Source: Hwangdonia lutea (lineage in GTDB: Bacteria; Bacteroidota; Bacteroidia; Flavobacteriales; Flavobacteriaceae). From it: DNA of 64,000 bases. The notes under the pieces were generated by a model. That model made no database searches and was not told where the DNA came from. It saw only the letters and a list, made by a program, of their open reading frames with translations. Shown here piece after piece: positions 1 through 8,249 of this stretch. The position numbers were made by a program, and so were the translations under genes. The stretch spans positions 1,026,501 to 1,090,500 of the forward strand of contig NZ_CP136521.1 of NCBI RefSeq assembly GCF_032814565.1. Reading direction: 5' to 3'. How positions within the stretch are numbered: the stretch's first letter is position 1; every line of letters starts with the position of its first letter.

Positions 1-87
1 AAACATCGTAAAAAACACAGGTTGAATTCCCTATTTAAGAAACCAAAATATACATTCGTATAAGAATACAAAAATATATTTTACTAA
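1..87. other. Left-edge sequence upstream of leuA
   Basis: AT-rich sequence before the leuA start. One frame is open from the edge for seven codons before a TGA at 23-25, so it could be the tail of an upstream gene (leuD would be the usual neighbour), but too little is visible to name it. No clear TAnnTTTG promoter element was found. Confidence 0.3.
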
Positions 88-1263
88 ATGTCTGATAATA
101 ACGTCCAAATTTTTGATACAACGCTTCGTGATGGCGAGCAAGTCCCTGGTTGTAAATTAAATACAGAACAAAAATTAATTATAGCCGAACAGCTTGATAA
201 TTTAGGTGTTGATATTATTGAAGCCGGTTTTCCGGTATCGAGTCCAGGCGATTTCAAATCGGTTGAAGAAATATCTAAAATTGTAAAACATGCCACCGTT
301 TGCGGCTTAACGCGCTCTGTTGAAAACGATATAAAAGTAGCCGCCGAAGCCTTAAAATATGCCAAAACACCTCGAATCCATACGGGTATTGGCACATCGG
401 ATTCCCATATAAAACACAAATTCAAATCAACTCAAGAAGATATAATTGAGCGTGCGGTACAAGCCGTTAGTTATGCTAAGTCTTTTGTTGAAGATGTTGA
501 ATTTTATGCCGAAGATGCCGGAAGAACCGATAACGAATATTTAGCTCGTGTGTGCGAGGCTGTAATAAAAGCAGGTGCCACGGTTTTAAACATTCCCGAT
601 ACTACGGGCTATTGTTTACCCCACGAATACGGTGCTAAAATTAAGTACCTAAAAGAAAACGTAAAAGGTATTGATAAAGCTATTTTATCCTGCCATTGCC
701 ATAACGATTTAGGGTTGGCCACAGCAAATTCCATTGAAGGGGTTATTAACGGCGCACGCCAAATAGAGTGTACCATCAACGGTATTGGAGAGCGCGCAGG
801 AAACACCGCTTTAGAAGAGGTTGTTATGATTTTAAAGCAACACCCTTACTTGAATTTAGATACAAGAATTCAAACCGAAATGCTATATGGCATCAGCCAA
901 TTGGTATCTGATAGCATGGGTATTTACACGCAACCCAATAAAGCTATTGTTGGTGCCAATGCTTTTGCACACAGTTCGGGAATTCATCAAGATGGTGTGA
1001 TTAAAAACCGCGAAACATACGAAATTATAGACCCAAAGGATGTTGGCGTAACCGAATCGGCTATTGTGTTAACAGCACGAAGCGGAAGAGCTGCCCTAGC
1101 ATACCGAGCAAAAAATATAGGCTACGAATTAACGAAGCTTCAGTTAGATGAAATTTACACTAACTTTTTGGATTTTGCCGATAAAAAGAAAGAAGTTGAT
1201 GATAACGATATTCATCAAATTATTGAAAACAGTAAAGTTTACAGAGAAATTATTTCAGCTTAA
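88..1263 (+). CDS. leuA: 2-isopropylmalate synthase, short form without regulatory domain
   Basis: Condenses acetyl-CoA with 2-oxoisovalerate to 2-isopropylmalate, the committed step of leucine synthesis in the cytoplasm. The N-terminus has the DRE-TIM metallolyase signature ([13 protein letters not shown], about residues 9-21), the metal-binding [10 protein letters not shown] motif near residue 203 and [14 protein letters not shown] near 231. At 391 residues it ends after the TIM barrel and the short linker helices; the roughly 130-residue C-terminal leucine-binding domain of classical LeuA (about 510 residues) is absent, so leucine feedback through that domain is not expected. leuB follows 83 nt downstream on the same strand. 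Related enzymes (homocitrate or citramalate synthase) are possible in principle, but the leuB neighbour makes LeuA by far the best call. Confidence 0.93.
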   Translation: MSDNNVQIFDTTLRDGEQVPGCKLNTEQKLIIAEQLDNLGVDIIEAGFPVSSPGDFKSVEEISKIVKHATVCGLTRSVENDIKVAAEALKYAKTPRIHTGIGTSDSHIKHKFKSTQEDIIERAVQAVSYAKSFVEDVEFYAEDAGRTDNEYLARVCEAVIKAGATVLNIPDTTGYCLPHEYGAKIKYLKENVKGIDKAILSCHCHNDLGLATANSIEGVINGARQIECTINGIGERAGNTALEEVVMILKQHPYLNLDTRIQTEMLYGISQLVSDSMGIYTQPNKAIVGANAFAHSSGIHQDGVIKNRETYEIIDPKDVGVTESAIVLTARSGRAALAYRAKNIGYELTKLQLDEIYTNFLDFADKKKEVDDNDIHQIIENSKVYREIISA

Positions 1264-1270
1264 TTGAGAA

Positions 1271-1334
1271 AGAATTCCTAGAGTTTTTTCTCTAGGTTCC
1301 TTTAAAATTGTCATTCCCGCAAAAGCGGGGAATC
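1271..1334 (+). repeat. Two hairpins in the leuA-leuB gap, the second a REP-like dispersed element
   Basis: The first hairpin has arms CCTAGAG (1277-1283) and CTCTAGG (1290-1296) around a T6 loop. The second is ATTCCCGC-AAAA-GCGGGGAAT (1313-1333), stem near-perfect with one bulged G. The preceding GTC plus ATTCCCGC matches the style of short palindromic repeats scattered between genes in many flavobacteria. Neither hairpin ends in a U-run long enough to be a convincing terminator; they more likely affect mRNA stability between leuA and leuB. Confidence 0.55.
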
Positions 1335-1346
1335 AAATAAAAAAGA

Positions 1347-2459
1347 ATGAAACTAAATATTGCCGTTTTACCGGGGGATGGTATAGGACCAGAAGTCACC
1401 GCGCAAGCCGTTAAGGTTTTAAAGGCTATTGCTATGGAATTTGGTCATATTTTCACATTTAACAAAGCGCTTGTTGGCGCTGCCGCCATAGAGCAAACTG
1501 GTAGTGCGCTGCCCGAAGAAACCATTAGCATCTGCAAAAAAGCAGATGCTATTTTATTTGGTGCCATTGGTAGTGCGAAATACGACATAGATCCCGATGC
1601 CGAAATACGACCGGAACACGGACTTTTAGGCCTCAGAAAATCACTCGATTTATATGCCAATATCAGACCCGTTATTGCTTATGAAGATTTGCTGAATAAA
1701 TCCTCATTAAAAATCAAACAAATACGCGATACCAATATTTTAATTTATCGCGAGCTTACAGGCGGGCTTTATTTTGGCGAAAAAAAACTGACCAACGATG
1801 CTGCTTCCGATATTTGCGAATACTCTCGTTTTGAAATAGAACGCATTGCACATTTAGCCTTTAAAGCAGCCCAAACACGAAAACGCAAACTTACGCTGGT
1901 CGATAAAGCCAATGCATTGGCAACCTCTCGTTTATGGCGCAAAGTGGTTCAGGAATTGGCAACCCAATATCCAGATGTTAAACTGGAATTCTTATATATC
2001 GATAACGCTGCCATGGAACTCATTATAAATCCAAGGCAATTTGATGTGATTTTAACCGAAAATATGTTTGGCGATATCTTATCCGAAGAAGCCAGCGTAA
2101 TTGTTGGCACTATTGGTTTATTGGCCTCGGCCTCTATTAACGAAAAACATGCCATGTTCGAACCCATTCACGGCGCTTACGGTAAATTTGCCAATAAAGG
2201 CGTTGCAAACCCCATAGCTTCCATTTTATCTGCGGCCATGTTACTCGAGCATTTCGGATTGGACCAAGAAGCTGCCTTGGTGAGAAAAGCTGTGGATAAA
2301 TCGTTAAAGCTCCATATTACAACACCGGATTTGAATATGAAATACGATAACATTAGCACCACAAAAGTGGGCGATTTTATTGAAGATTTTATAAACAACC
2401 CAGAAGAAACCAATTTAAATTTTAAAAACATACATTTAGGACAATCCACAATTATTTGA
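1347..2459 (+). CDS. leuB: 3-isopropylmalate dehydrogenase
   Basis: Oxidises and decarboxylates 3-isopropylmalate to 2-oxoisocaproate with NAD+. The sequence opens with the family N-terminus (IAVLPGDGIGPEVTAQAVKVL), has the substrate-binding region LLGLRKSLDLYANIRPV near residue 94, DKANALATSRLWRK near 192, the metal-binding segment with ENMFGDILSEEASV near 239, and the NAD-binding HGAYGKFANKGVANPIA loop near 274. Length (370) is normal for LeuB. It follows leuA in the same direction and is closed by an intrinsic terminator 43 nt after the stop. Confidence 0.95.
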   Translation: MKLNIAVLPGDGIGPEVTAQAVKVLKAIAMEFGHIFTFNKALVGAAAIEQTGSALPEETISICKKADAILFGAIGSAKYDIDPDAEIRPEHGLLGLRKSLDLYANIRPVIAYEDLLNKSSLKIKQIRDTNILIYRELTGGLYFGEKKLTNDAASDICEYSRFEIERIAHLAFKAAQTRKRKLTLVDKANALATSRLWRKVVQELATQYPDVKLEFLYIDNAAMELIINPRQFDVILTENMFGDILSEEASVIVGTIGLLASASINEKHAMFEPIHGAYGKFANKGVANPIASILSAAMLLEHFGLDQEAALVRKAVDKSLKLHITTPDLNMKYDNISTTKVGDFIEDFINNPEETNLNFKNIHLGQSTII

Positions 2460-2501
2460 TCATTTTGAGTTAGTCGTCATTATAAAATTTTTGGGATTAT
2501 T

Positions 2502-2531
2502 AAAAGCGCATTTTTACAGTGCGCTTTTTTA
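2502..2531 (+). terminator. Intrinsic terminator after leuB
   Basis: Perfect 8-bp stem AAAGCGCA (2503-2510) / TGCGCTTT (2520-2527) with a 9-nt loop, followed by a T-run that overlaps the stem end. Correct orientation and spacing for ending the leuA-leuB transcript. Confidence 0.8.
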
Positions 2532-2540
2532 GTTTTATTT

Positions 2541-2649
2541 GGGCGTTACCCCACTTGTTCGCTAAGGCTCTCGAAGCGGGGTCGGGCTTTACGCTGCAAT
2601 CTTTTTGCTCGTGCCTTACAAAAAGGATTTCCACTGCAATCCCTAACGC
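2541..2649. repeat. About 109-bp structured intergenic repeat of flavobacterial type
   Basis: The ends pair (GCGTTA at 2543-2548 with TAACGC at 2644-2649). Inside are a CCCC...GGGG stem (about 2549-2582) and an ATCTTTTTG / CAAAAAGGAT stem (about 2599-2628). From memory this composite, with phrases GGGCGTTACCCC, GTCGGGCTTTACGCTGCAATC and GGATTTCCACTGCAATCCCTAACGC, is a dispersed element common behind genes in Flavobacteriaceae genomes; this was not checked here. It starts 7 nt after the stop of the sulfatase gene on the minus strand. Confidence 0.6.
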
Positions 2650-2655
2650 AAAGCA

Positions 2656-4083
2656 TTACTCCCATTTCGCTTTAAGCTCCTGTTTTAACTTTTCCACCAA
2701 TTCAGGATGTGTCTCGGCTACATTTTTAGTTTCGCTTTCAGCAATTCCAAAATCATACAATTCTACAAAACCATCATGGTGTAACACTAAACGGTGCGTG
2801 TCTGTTCTTAAAGTTACAGCTCCCGTGTTGTAAGCCAATACATTGTGTCCCACGGCATCTTGTTTATTTATAACATTTTTTAACGAAACACCTTCAATAA
2901 ACCCGGGTGTTTCAATACTTGCTAAATCGCATAAAGTTGGGAAAACATCTAGAGTTTCAACCATAGCATTGGTTTTAAAACCTGCTTGTTCTATTCTTGG
3001 ATCGTGAATGATTAGTGGCGCATGTAACGACGCTTCAAACAAACTGTGTTTTCCCCAAATGGCATGCTCTCCTAAATGCCAACCATGGTCGCCCCAAAGC
3101 ACAACAACCGTATTTTTATCGGCTCCGGTTTGCCTTAGTGCGTCGAGTACCTTACCAACTTGAGCATCGACGTAAGTTATACAAGCAGCGTAATGACGGC
3201 GGATTTCGTTTGCAAAATCCGCATCTTCATTTGGGTTTTTACCCCATCGGTTATATTGCTTAAATTCATTGGAACTGTGCCAGGTGGTTCGTCCTTCAGG
3301 TTTTTCAGGATGTTTTATTTCAGGAAAATCAACGGTTTCATATTTGTCATAATAAATCTTGGGTGCCCCAAAAGGCAAATGTGGTTTAATAAAACCAACG
3401 GCTAGAAAAAACGGCTTTTTATTTTCTGATGTCAAGCTTTTTAATTCCTTTAAAGCAGCATTGGCAATAGCTCCATCAGGGTAAATATTGTCATCGCCTT
3501 CAGTGGATTGAAAAACATCCATCTCACCGGATTTTTCTCGAATTTCACCATTTGCCAACCCATGCATGGCGCCTCGTGGATGCTGCCAATTTCCAACAGG
3601 CATTAAATGTTTATCCCAGGTATTTGGCATCTCAATAATAGTACTATCATTCCAATTAGCACCACCCCTACCTCCCGGGTGATGTGATACTTTACCAACC
3701 GAAACCGTTGTGTACCCATGTTTTTTAAACCACTCAGGCATACTTGGGGCAATTGTTTTTTCTTCAGCTATTTGTTTCGCTCTTAAAAAAAGCGCATTGT
3801 TGTTTGGCGTGCCGTACAAACCCGTTAATAAGGTATAACGAGATGGCCCGCAACTTGGTGAATTAACATAATGCCTTTGAAAAGAAACACCTTCTTTGGC
3901 AAGTTTATCAATATTTGGGGAGATGATGTGATTTGCTCCAAAACTTTTTAAATCGGGCCTTAAATCGTCAATACAAATTAAAAGAATGTTGGGTTGTTTT
4001 TGGGGTTGCTTATTTTGGCAAGCGACTAACAAAAACATGGATGAAATGAAACAAATAATCAAAAGTGATTTTTTGTTTTTCAT
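2656..4083 (-). CDS. Cys-type sulfatase, lipoprotein (iduronate-2-sulfatase-like)
   Basis: Formylglycine-dependent sulfatase that hydrolyses sulfate esters, probably of a polysaccharide or glycosaminoglycan-like substrate, acting in the periplasm or at the outer membrane. The N-terminus is a lipoprotein signal with lipobox LVAC (Cys22). Metal ligands Asp39-Asp40 lie in [11 protein letters not shown]. The maturation motif is C78-G-P-S-R, so Cys78 should become formylglycine. Further conserved parts are [10 protein letters not shown] near residue 127 and [20 protein letters not shown] near 330. Length 475 fits family S1. Overall pattern resembles iduronate-2-sulfatase-like enzymes, but the true substrate cannot be read from sequence. 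No SusC/SusD pair or glycoside hydrolase lies nearby, so this is not a visible polysaccharide-utilisation locus. No maturase gene is in the window. Confidence 0.9.
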   Translation of the reverse strand: MKNKKSLLIICFISSMFLLVACQNKQPQKQPNILLICIDDLRPDLKSFGANHIISPNIDKLAKEGVSFQRHYVNSPSCGPSRYTLLTGLYGTPNNNALFLRAKQIAEEKTIAPSMPEWFKKHGYTTVSVGKVSHHPGGRGGANWNDSTIIEMPNTWDKHLMPVGNWQHPRGAMHGLANGEIREKSGEMDVFQSTEGDDNIYPDGAIANAALKELKSLTSENKKPFFLAVGFIKPHLPFGAPKIYYDKYETVDFPEIKHPEKPEGRTTWHSSNEFKQYNRWGKNPNEDADFANEIRRHYAACITYVDAQVGKVLDALRQTGADKNTVVVLWGDHGWHLGEHAIWGKHSLFEASLHAPLIIHDPRIEQAGFKTNAMVETLDVFPTLCDLASIETPGFIEGVSLKNVINKQDAVGHNVLAYNTGAVTLRTDTHRLVLHHDGFVELYDFGIAESETKNVAETHPELVEKLKQELKAKWE

Positions 4084-4211
4084 AGTGAAGTTTTAAATAA
4101 TTAAAATTGTGATTTTATACGAATTGAACGAATGTAACTAAATCCGTTCGTAAAATCAAGTCAATTGACTCTATTTTTATTCAACTGAATTCAATATAGC
4201 AATTAAACTAT

Positions 4212-5198
4212 TTAATCATTTAAAGTAATCGCCCCCAATTCAATAACCTCGAAATTATCCAAGGTAACTTTAAGCAATTCCTTTAAATCATCATTATCCC
4301 ATTTATCATGTGGCGCGCCGATTATAAACATACCCGAACCCACATCGGCAAGCATCAATCCGTATTTTTTCATGGCGATAAGAATAATTTGATTGGTTTC
4401 AGAAAAACTACTTATATCGTAATCTGCTTTTAATCGTAACCTGCCGCCGAAAGGCAATAATTCGTCTCCCGTATTTCCAGAAACCAAGTGTTTTGCAGGG
4501 TGTACATAACCTTCGTAAATTTTACTGCGGTTTATTGTAAAACGAATGGGATGGTCTATTTCGCCTTTTTCAATTTCCGGATAACGCACCAACAACGGGA
4601 AAATAGGCAAACCAGCCGCATCGGCAGAGGTCCATCCGTCGGGTCTAAACGTTACAGTATTCAAATTAAAAACAGCTGCCGACGAGGCTTCAAAACCGTT
4701 TCCAACTTGAGCGGCATTGTACAATTCGTATAACATCCCGTTTTCCACATCAACAGCAATCACATGGCTATCGCCCACGCCGTTGCCTTCAATGGGCGCG
4801 TTTAATGGTATGGGAAAAGGGCCTTGGTCGCTCTCGGCACCATAATTACCGTCGTAACCATTACCCCTGAATGTGATTGGCACTTTGGGCTGATTGCCAT
4901 TAACGCCAACATAGGGAATCCCGATGGGTGCCCCTTGATATTCACCACTGCCAAAATCTGGAAAAATGCCTTTATGAGCTCCAATATTATTGATTATTAA
5001 ATCTGAATTTACATCAACTGGACTATTGGAAATATCTAAATTTAAAGGATGGTTTGCAGGAAATATTTGAATGTTTTCAACAGTATTGATGTCACCCGTT
5101 GGTTTGGAATCATCAATAGCATCATTAGAATTTGAACACGAATATACAAAAGTCATGACCACGTAAAAAGCAGCCCAATAGAAGATTGAAGTTTTCAT
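4212..5198 (-). CDS. Conserved lipoprotein of unknown function
   Basis: Lipoprotein signal ends at Cys21 (VYSCSN), so the protein should be anchored in the periplasm or outer membrane. The 328-residue body has a Gly/Pro-rich stretch (GEYQGAPIGIPYVGVNG, near residue 83) followed by DQGPFPIPLNAPIEG and GDSHVIAVDVENGMLYELYNA near 150, and a C-terminal part with ILIAMKKYGLMLAD. From memory, proteins with this DxGPYPIP / GDxHxxxVD pattern occur in many bacterial phyla without known function; I do not recognise an enzyme. It lies 128 nt upstream of the sulfatase in the same direction, which may be coincidental. Confidence 0.75.
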   Translation of the reverse strand: MKTSIFYWAAFYVVMTFVYSCSNSNDAIDDSKPTGDINTVENIQIFPANHPLNLDISNSPVDVNSDLIINNIGAHKGIFPDFGSGEYQGAPIGIPYVGVNGNQPKVPITFRGNGYDGNYGAESDQGPFPIPLNAPIEGNGVGDSHVIAVDVENGMLYELYNAAQVGNGFEASSAAVFNLNTVTFRPDGWTSADAAGLPIFPLLVRYPEIEKGEIDHPIRFTINRSKIYEGYVHPAKHLVSGNTGDELLPFGGRLRLKADYDISSFSETNQIILIAMKKYGLMLADVGSGMFIIGAPHDKWDNDDLKELLKVTLDNFEVIELGAITLND

Positions 5199-5309
5199 AA
5201 TATAAGTAGGTTATATTTATTTAATAACGGTTTATGTTTTGTAAATTTTAAACTAAAAAAGCCGTTTAATTGATTTAAACCAGACAAACAAATAGCCTAT
5301 ATTTACTCT

Positions 5310-6794
5310 ATGTTTTTTAATACCGCTTTTTTTAAACTTTACAAAACACCATTACTTCTTGCGTTTGCAAGTCTGTTATTATATACGTCTTTTGCCTATG
5401 ATTTGGTTCGTACCGATTACATAAAACTTGTAATGCTGTATGTAGCACTGTTCTTTTTATTTTACAAATTGGTTCAGCTTTTAAAAGGAAATATAAAGTT
5501 TTTAACGTGGTTAGCTTTTGGTTTTAGAGCTGTATTTATTTTGGCTATTCCCAATTTATCGCAAGATTTTTATCGTTTTATTTGGGACGGCAGATTGTTA
5601 TTGGAAGGTTTTAATCCGTATTTATTTACGGTAGAATCTTTTATTGGCAACAACGAATTTCCTGTGGCACAAGCCCAAGAACTGTACAATGGCATGGGCG
5701 CGTTAAACGCAGGGCACTACACCAATTACCCGCCTATTAATCAACTCTGTTTTGTTATTGCGGGGTTATTTTCTGGGGAAAGTATTTTAGGTTCGGTAAT
5801 TGTGATGCGAGTTTTGATTATTGCTGCCGATTTTGGAACATTATATTTCGGAAAAAAACTGCTCGAAAAATTAAAAATACCCACATATCATATTTTTTGG
5901 TATATCCTCAATCCGTTTATTATTATCGAATTAACTGGCAATCTTCATTTTGAAGGGGTGATGATTTTCTTTTTAATATGGAGTTTATATTTATTGCACA
6001 TTGGTAAATGGCAATGGGCAGCCGTTGTTTTGGGCTTATCGGTATCGGTTAAATTGATTCCGCTTATATTTCTGCCTTTGTTTTGGCAATGGTTTACAAA
6101 ACACAATGTCATTTCGACAGCACAAATCGATGAGAAATCTCATAGTAAAAATGATGAGATACTGAAACAAGTTCAGCATGACGAAAAGAAGACTCCTGCT
6201 TTCACAGGAATAACAAAATTGAATTCATTTTATGTTATCACAAGTACAACAGTAATCCTTTCATTCCTCCCTTTTTATTCTTCGGAATTTACAACAAATT
6301 ACACTGAAACGGTAGCGCTATGGTTTAATAATTTTGAGTTTAATGCGAGTCTGTATTACATCGCTAGGGCCATTGGATACACGTTTAGAGGTTATAACGA
6401 AATTGCTGTTATTGGAAAAATAACGCCCATTATAGTTATTCTATTAGTTTTAATATTTACTTTTTTTAGAAAAAACAAAACCACAATTCAATTAATAACG
6501 GCTATGTTATTGGTGTTGTCGTTTTATTATTTTACGGCCACAACGGTGCATCCGTGGTACATTGCAACGCTTTTAATACTATCGGTTTTCACCAAATTTA
6601 AATTTCCTTTGGTGTGGAGTTTTGTAATTATACTCAGTTATTTAGCGTATTTAAACGTTGATAAATCCGATAAATCTGAAAACTTGTGGATTATCGCTTT
6701 AGAATACATCATCGTTTACAGCGTTTTTATTTGGGAAGTATTTTTAAAGGAAAAAAAAAGGAGATTTAAGAGAAATCTCCCTTTCAATGGATAA
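5310..6794 (+). CDS. Integral-membrane glycosyltransferase, GT-C / GT87-like
   Basis: Polytopic membrane protein of 494 residues with about eleven hydrophobic segments. The first periplasmic loop carries DFYRFIWDGRLLLEGFNPYL (near residue 86), and YTNYPPINQ follows near 138; this D-x-x-R-x-x-W-D-G-R plus NPY pattern is typical of polyprenol-phosphate-sugar-dependent GT-C transferases of the GT87 / mannosyltransferase type. It would move a sugar from a lipid carrier to a glycan or lipid outside the cytoplasmic membrane. Donor and acceptor are unknown. Residues about 266-302 are encoded by a dispersed palindromic repeat inserted in frame between two membrane segments (see separate entry). The final codons hold a terminator for the gene on the opposite strand. 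Confidence 0.8.
   Translation: MFFNTAFFKLYKTPLLLAFASLLLYTSFAYDLVRTDYIKLVMLYVALFFLFYKLVQLLKGNIKFLTWLAFGFRAVFILAIPNLSQDFYRFIWDGRLLLEGFNPYLFTVESFIGNNEFPVAQAQELYNGMGALNAGHYTNYPPINQLCFVIAGLFSGESILGSVIVMRVLIIAADFGTLYFGKKLLEKLKIPTYHIFWYILNPFIIIELTGNLHFEGVMIFFLIWSLYLLHIGKWQWAAVVLGLSVSVKLIPLIFLPLFWQWFTKHNVISTAQIDEKSHSKNDEILKQVQHDEKKTPAFTGITKLNSFYVITSTTVILSFLPFYSSEFTTNYTETVALWFNNFEFNASLYYIARAIGYTFRGYNEIAVIGKITPIIVILLVLIFTFFRKNKTTIQLITAMLLVLSFYYFTATTVHPWYIATLLILSVFTKFKFPLVWSFVIILSYLAYLNVDKSDKSENLWIIALEYIIVYSVFIWEVFLKEKKRRFKRNLPFNG
6105..6215. repeat. Composite dispersed repeat inserted in frame in the glycosyltransferase gene
   Basis: Three repeat-like units follow one another: GTCATTTCGAC...TCGATGAGAAATCTC (6108-6141), GAGATACTGAAACAAGTTCAGCATGACG (about 6155-6183, with CTGAA/TTCAG stem) and ACTCCTGCTTTCACAGGAATAAC (about 6192-6214). 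Each resembles short intergenic palindromic repeats of Bacteroidota remembered by the reader. Here they are translated as a polar 36-residue stretch containing NDEILKQVQHD, a peptide typical of such repeats when read as protein. The reading frame stays open through it. Confidence 0.65.
6751..6783 (-). terminator. Intrinsic terminator for the minus-strand small gene, inside the opposite CDS
   Basis: On the minus strand GGAGATTT (6780-6773) pairs with AAATCTCC (6767-6760) and is followed by nine T residues (6759-6751). It lies about 20 nt after the stop of the gene at 6800-7144 and is coded within the last residues (KKRRFKRNLP) of the glycosyltransferase on the plus strand. Confidence 0.8.
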
Positions 6795-6799
6795 ATGAA

Positions 6800-7144
6800 T
6801 TAATAAGCTGCTTCTTTGATAGTTTTTAACACATAAACCTCAACATCTTCTTCTTCACCTTCATCGTTGGTCGTTGTTTCTGTTTCAACCACATAGGTAA
6901 TAAAAAAGTGTTCGCCTTTTATGGCATCGGACTTTAAATCAAATTGCTTTAAAATTTCAGCGCTTACATCGCTAAATTCTATGGTTTTGGCTTTTTCATT
7001 TTCTTTAACAACTGTGGTAAAAGAATAGGATTCACCATTAAAGCCGTTATAAACAGCTGTTGCTGTTATTTCGTCTTGTGCATTAGTGACTGTAGTAAAA
7101 CTTAATGTAAAAATGCTTACTAGCACTAAAAGATAATTTTTCAT
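6800..7144 (-). CDS. Small secreted acidic protein, paralogue A
   Basis: 114 residues with a Sec signal peptide ending near TNAQ (residue 22). The mature part is acidic and shares with the next gene upstream a clear common pattern: VYxG, Y-x-F, K-E-x-E, T-I-x-F, an (E/K)-x-L-K-x-FDLKS block, G-x-x-F-x-ITY and an acidic D-x-G-x-E stretch near the C-terminus. I do not recognise the family or a function. The strong signal peptide suggests a periplasmic or extracellular location. A terminator follows. Confidence 0.75.
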   Translation of the reverse strand: MKNYLLVLVSIFTLSFTTVTNAQDEITATAVYNGFNGESYSFTTVVKENEKAKTIEFSDVSAEILKQFDLKSDAIKGEHFFITYVVETETTTNDEGEEEDVEVYVLKTIKEAAY

Positions 7145-7339
7145 AATTAAAAGTTTTTAATGTTTATAATAGATTTGGTTTAGAGGCTAAGCCCCATAAT
7201 TAATAATTATAACTTTTGCGCAAGATGTTATTTAATCTTACTAGCATATACGCACTAATAAACCTGTTGGTTTATAATGACATGAATTTTAACATATTGT
7301 TTAAATAAACATCGACAAACAACATGTTTTATTAAGATA
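7145..7339. other. Gap between the two small paralogues
   Basis: AT-rich, 195 nt. It holds small inverted repeats such as GGCTAAGCC but no recognised promoter (no CAAAnnTA on the plus strand) and no convincing RNA. Confidence 0.3.
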
Positions 7340-7720
7340 TTATAGTTTTTTAAGTTTGATTATGGTATTAACTTCATCTTCATCCTCGAAGCCATCATCG
7401 TCAATACTGGTTTCTATTCTTGTTTGATAGGTAATGCTAAAGCTTTTACCTATTAGTGTTTCAGATTTTAAGTCGAATTCCTTTAATAATTCTTCTTTTA
7501 TCTCTTGAAATGTAATGGTGTATTCTTCGCCTTCTTTGTTTTTGGCTATAAAATTATAGCCGTATTCTTCGTGTCCATCATAAACCGTATTTACAACCAT
7601 CTCTTCTTGAATGGATAATGTGATTGAATTTATATTTGAATTTGAAAGCATTGTAAATCCCGAAAGCGCAAAAATTGATAGTGTAAATCCTATTAATTTT
7701 AATAAAACATTTGTTTTCAT
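7340..7720 (-). CDS. Small secreted acidic protein, paralogue B
   Basis: 126 residues. The N-terminus has a basic start and a hydrophobic stretch (IGFTLSIFALSGFTML), consistent with a signal peptide. The rest aligns with the 114-residue neighbour: NTVYDGHEEYGYNF, EEYTITFQEI, LLKEFDLKSETLIGKSF, SITYQTRIET, followed by an acidic DDDGFEDEDE patch. The pair looks like a tandem duplication that has diverged to perhaps a third identity. No known domain recognised; role unknown. Confidence 0.72.
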   Translation of the reverse strand: MKTNVLLKLIGFTLSIFALSGFTMLSNSNINSITLSIQEEMVVNTVYDGHEEYGYNFIAKNKEGEEYTITFQEIKEELLKEFDLKSETLIGKSFSITYQTRIETSIDDDGFEDEDEVNTIIKLKKL

Positions 7721-7892
7721 TGTTGTAAAGATTTAAGATTAAATTGAAAAATTTATCGGAAAACATCCTACCACAAGTCCGAATTACTTATAATAATTTT
7801 AGCCTTAAAACTACTAGTAGCCAATATGTTATCTACGTTTTATTTTTGAATTCAGATTAAGTTACAATATATCATTATATGTTTTTAGAGCT

Positions 7893-8216
7893 TTAATCGA
7901 AACTCTCAGATTCTTCATCAATTAAATCTGGGTCTTGCACAGCATCGGGATCGTTATCATCAAAATCTTCATAGTCATCTTCATCATAATTCTCCATAGT
8001 TACCTCTAGTTTTGCACTTACTTTTATTAGGTATTTAGTGTCTTCTGTAATAACTTCAACAGCTTCAATTAGTTCGTTTTGAGCGTTTCTAAAGGTTACT
8101 ATATGATCATCGTCGTAACCATCGGGATACTTCTCAACCAATAAGGCGAGAATTTCTGGTGTCAATTTTTTAAAATCTACGATGACGCGTTTTAAATTAT
8201 CGTTTCTATTTTTCAT
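7893..8216 (-). CDS. Conserved acidic flavobacterial protein of unknown function
   Basis: 107 residues with no signal peptide, so cytoplasmic. An N-terminal basic half (NLKRVIVDFKKLTPEILALLVEKYPDGYDDDHIVTF) precedes a highly acidic tail rich in Asp and Glu (from residue 75). Similar short proteins occur widely in Flavobacteriaceae from memory, sometimes carrying an unsupported DNA primase label; nothing in this sequence resembles primase. It starts 34 nt after the polyamine operon ends on the same strand and might be cotranscribed. Confidence 0.75.
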   Translation of the reverse strand: MKNRNDNLKRVIVDFKKLTPEILALLVEKYPDGYDDDHIVTFRNAQNELIEAVEVITEDTKYLIKVSAKLEVTMENYDEDDYEDFDDNDPDAVQDPDLIDEESESFD

Positions 8217-8249
8217 GTAATTGGGTTTTTATAAAAATAAAGATATAGA

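Noticed and set aside
2519-2833. Plus-strand reading frame of about 100 codons across the intergenic repeat into the sulfatase
   Set aside because: It runs through the structured repeat and antisense to a solid gene, with no domain or start signal.
2656-5198. Polysaccharide-utilisation locus around the sulfatase
   Set aside because: No SusC/SusD pair, glycoside hydrolase or dedicated regulator is present nearby.
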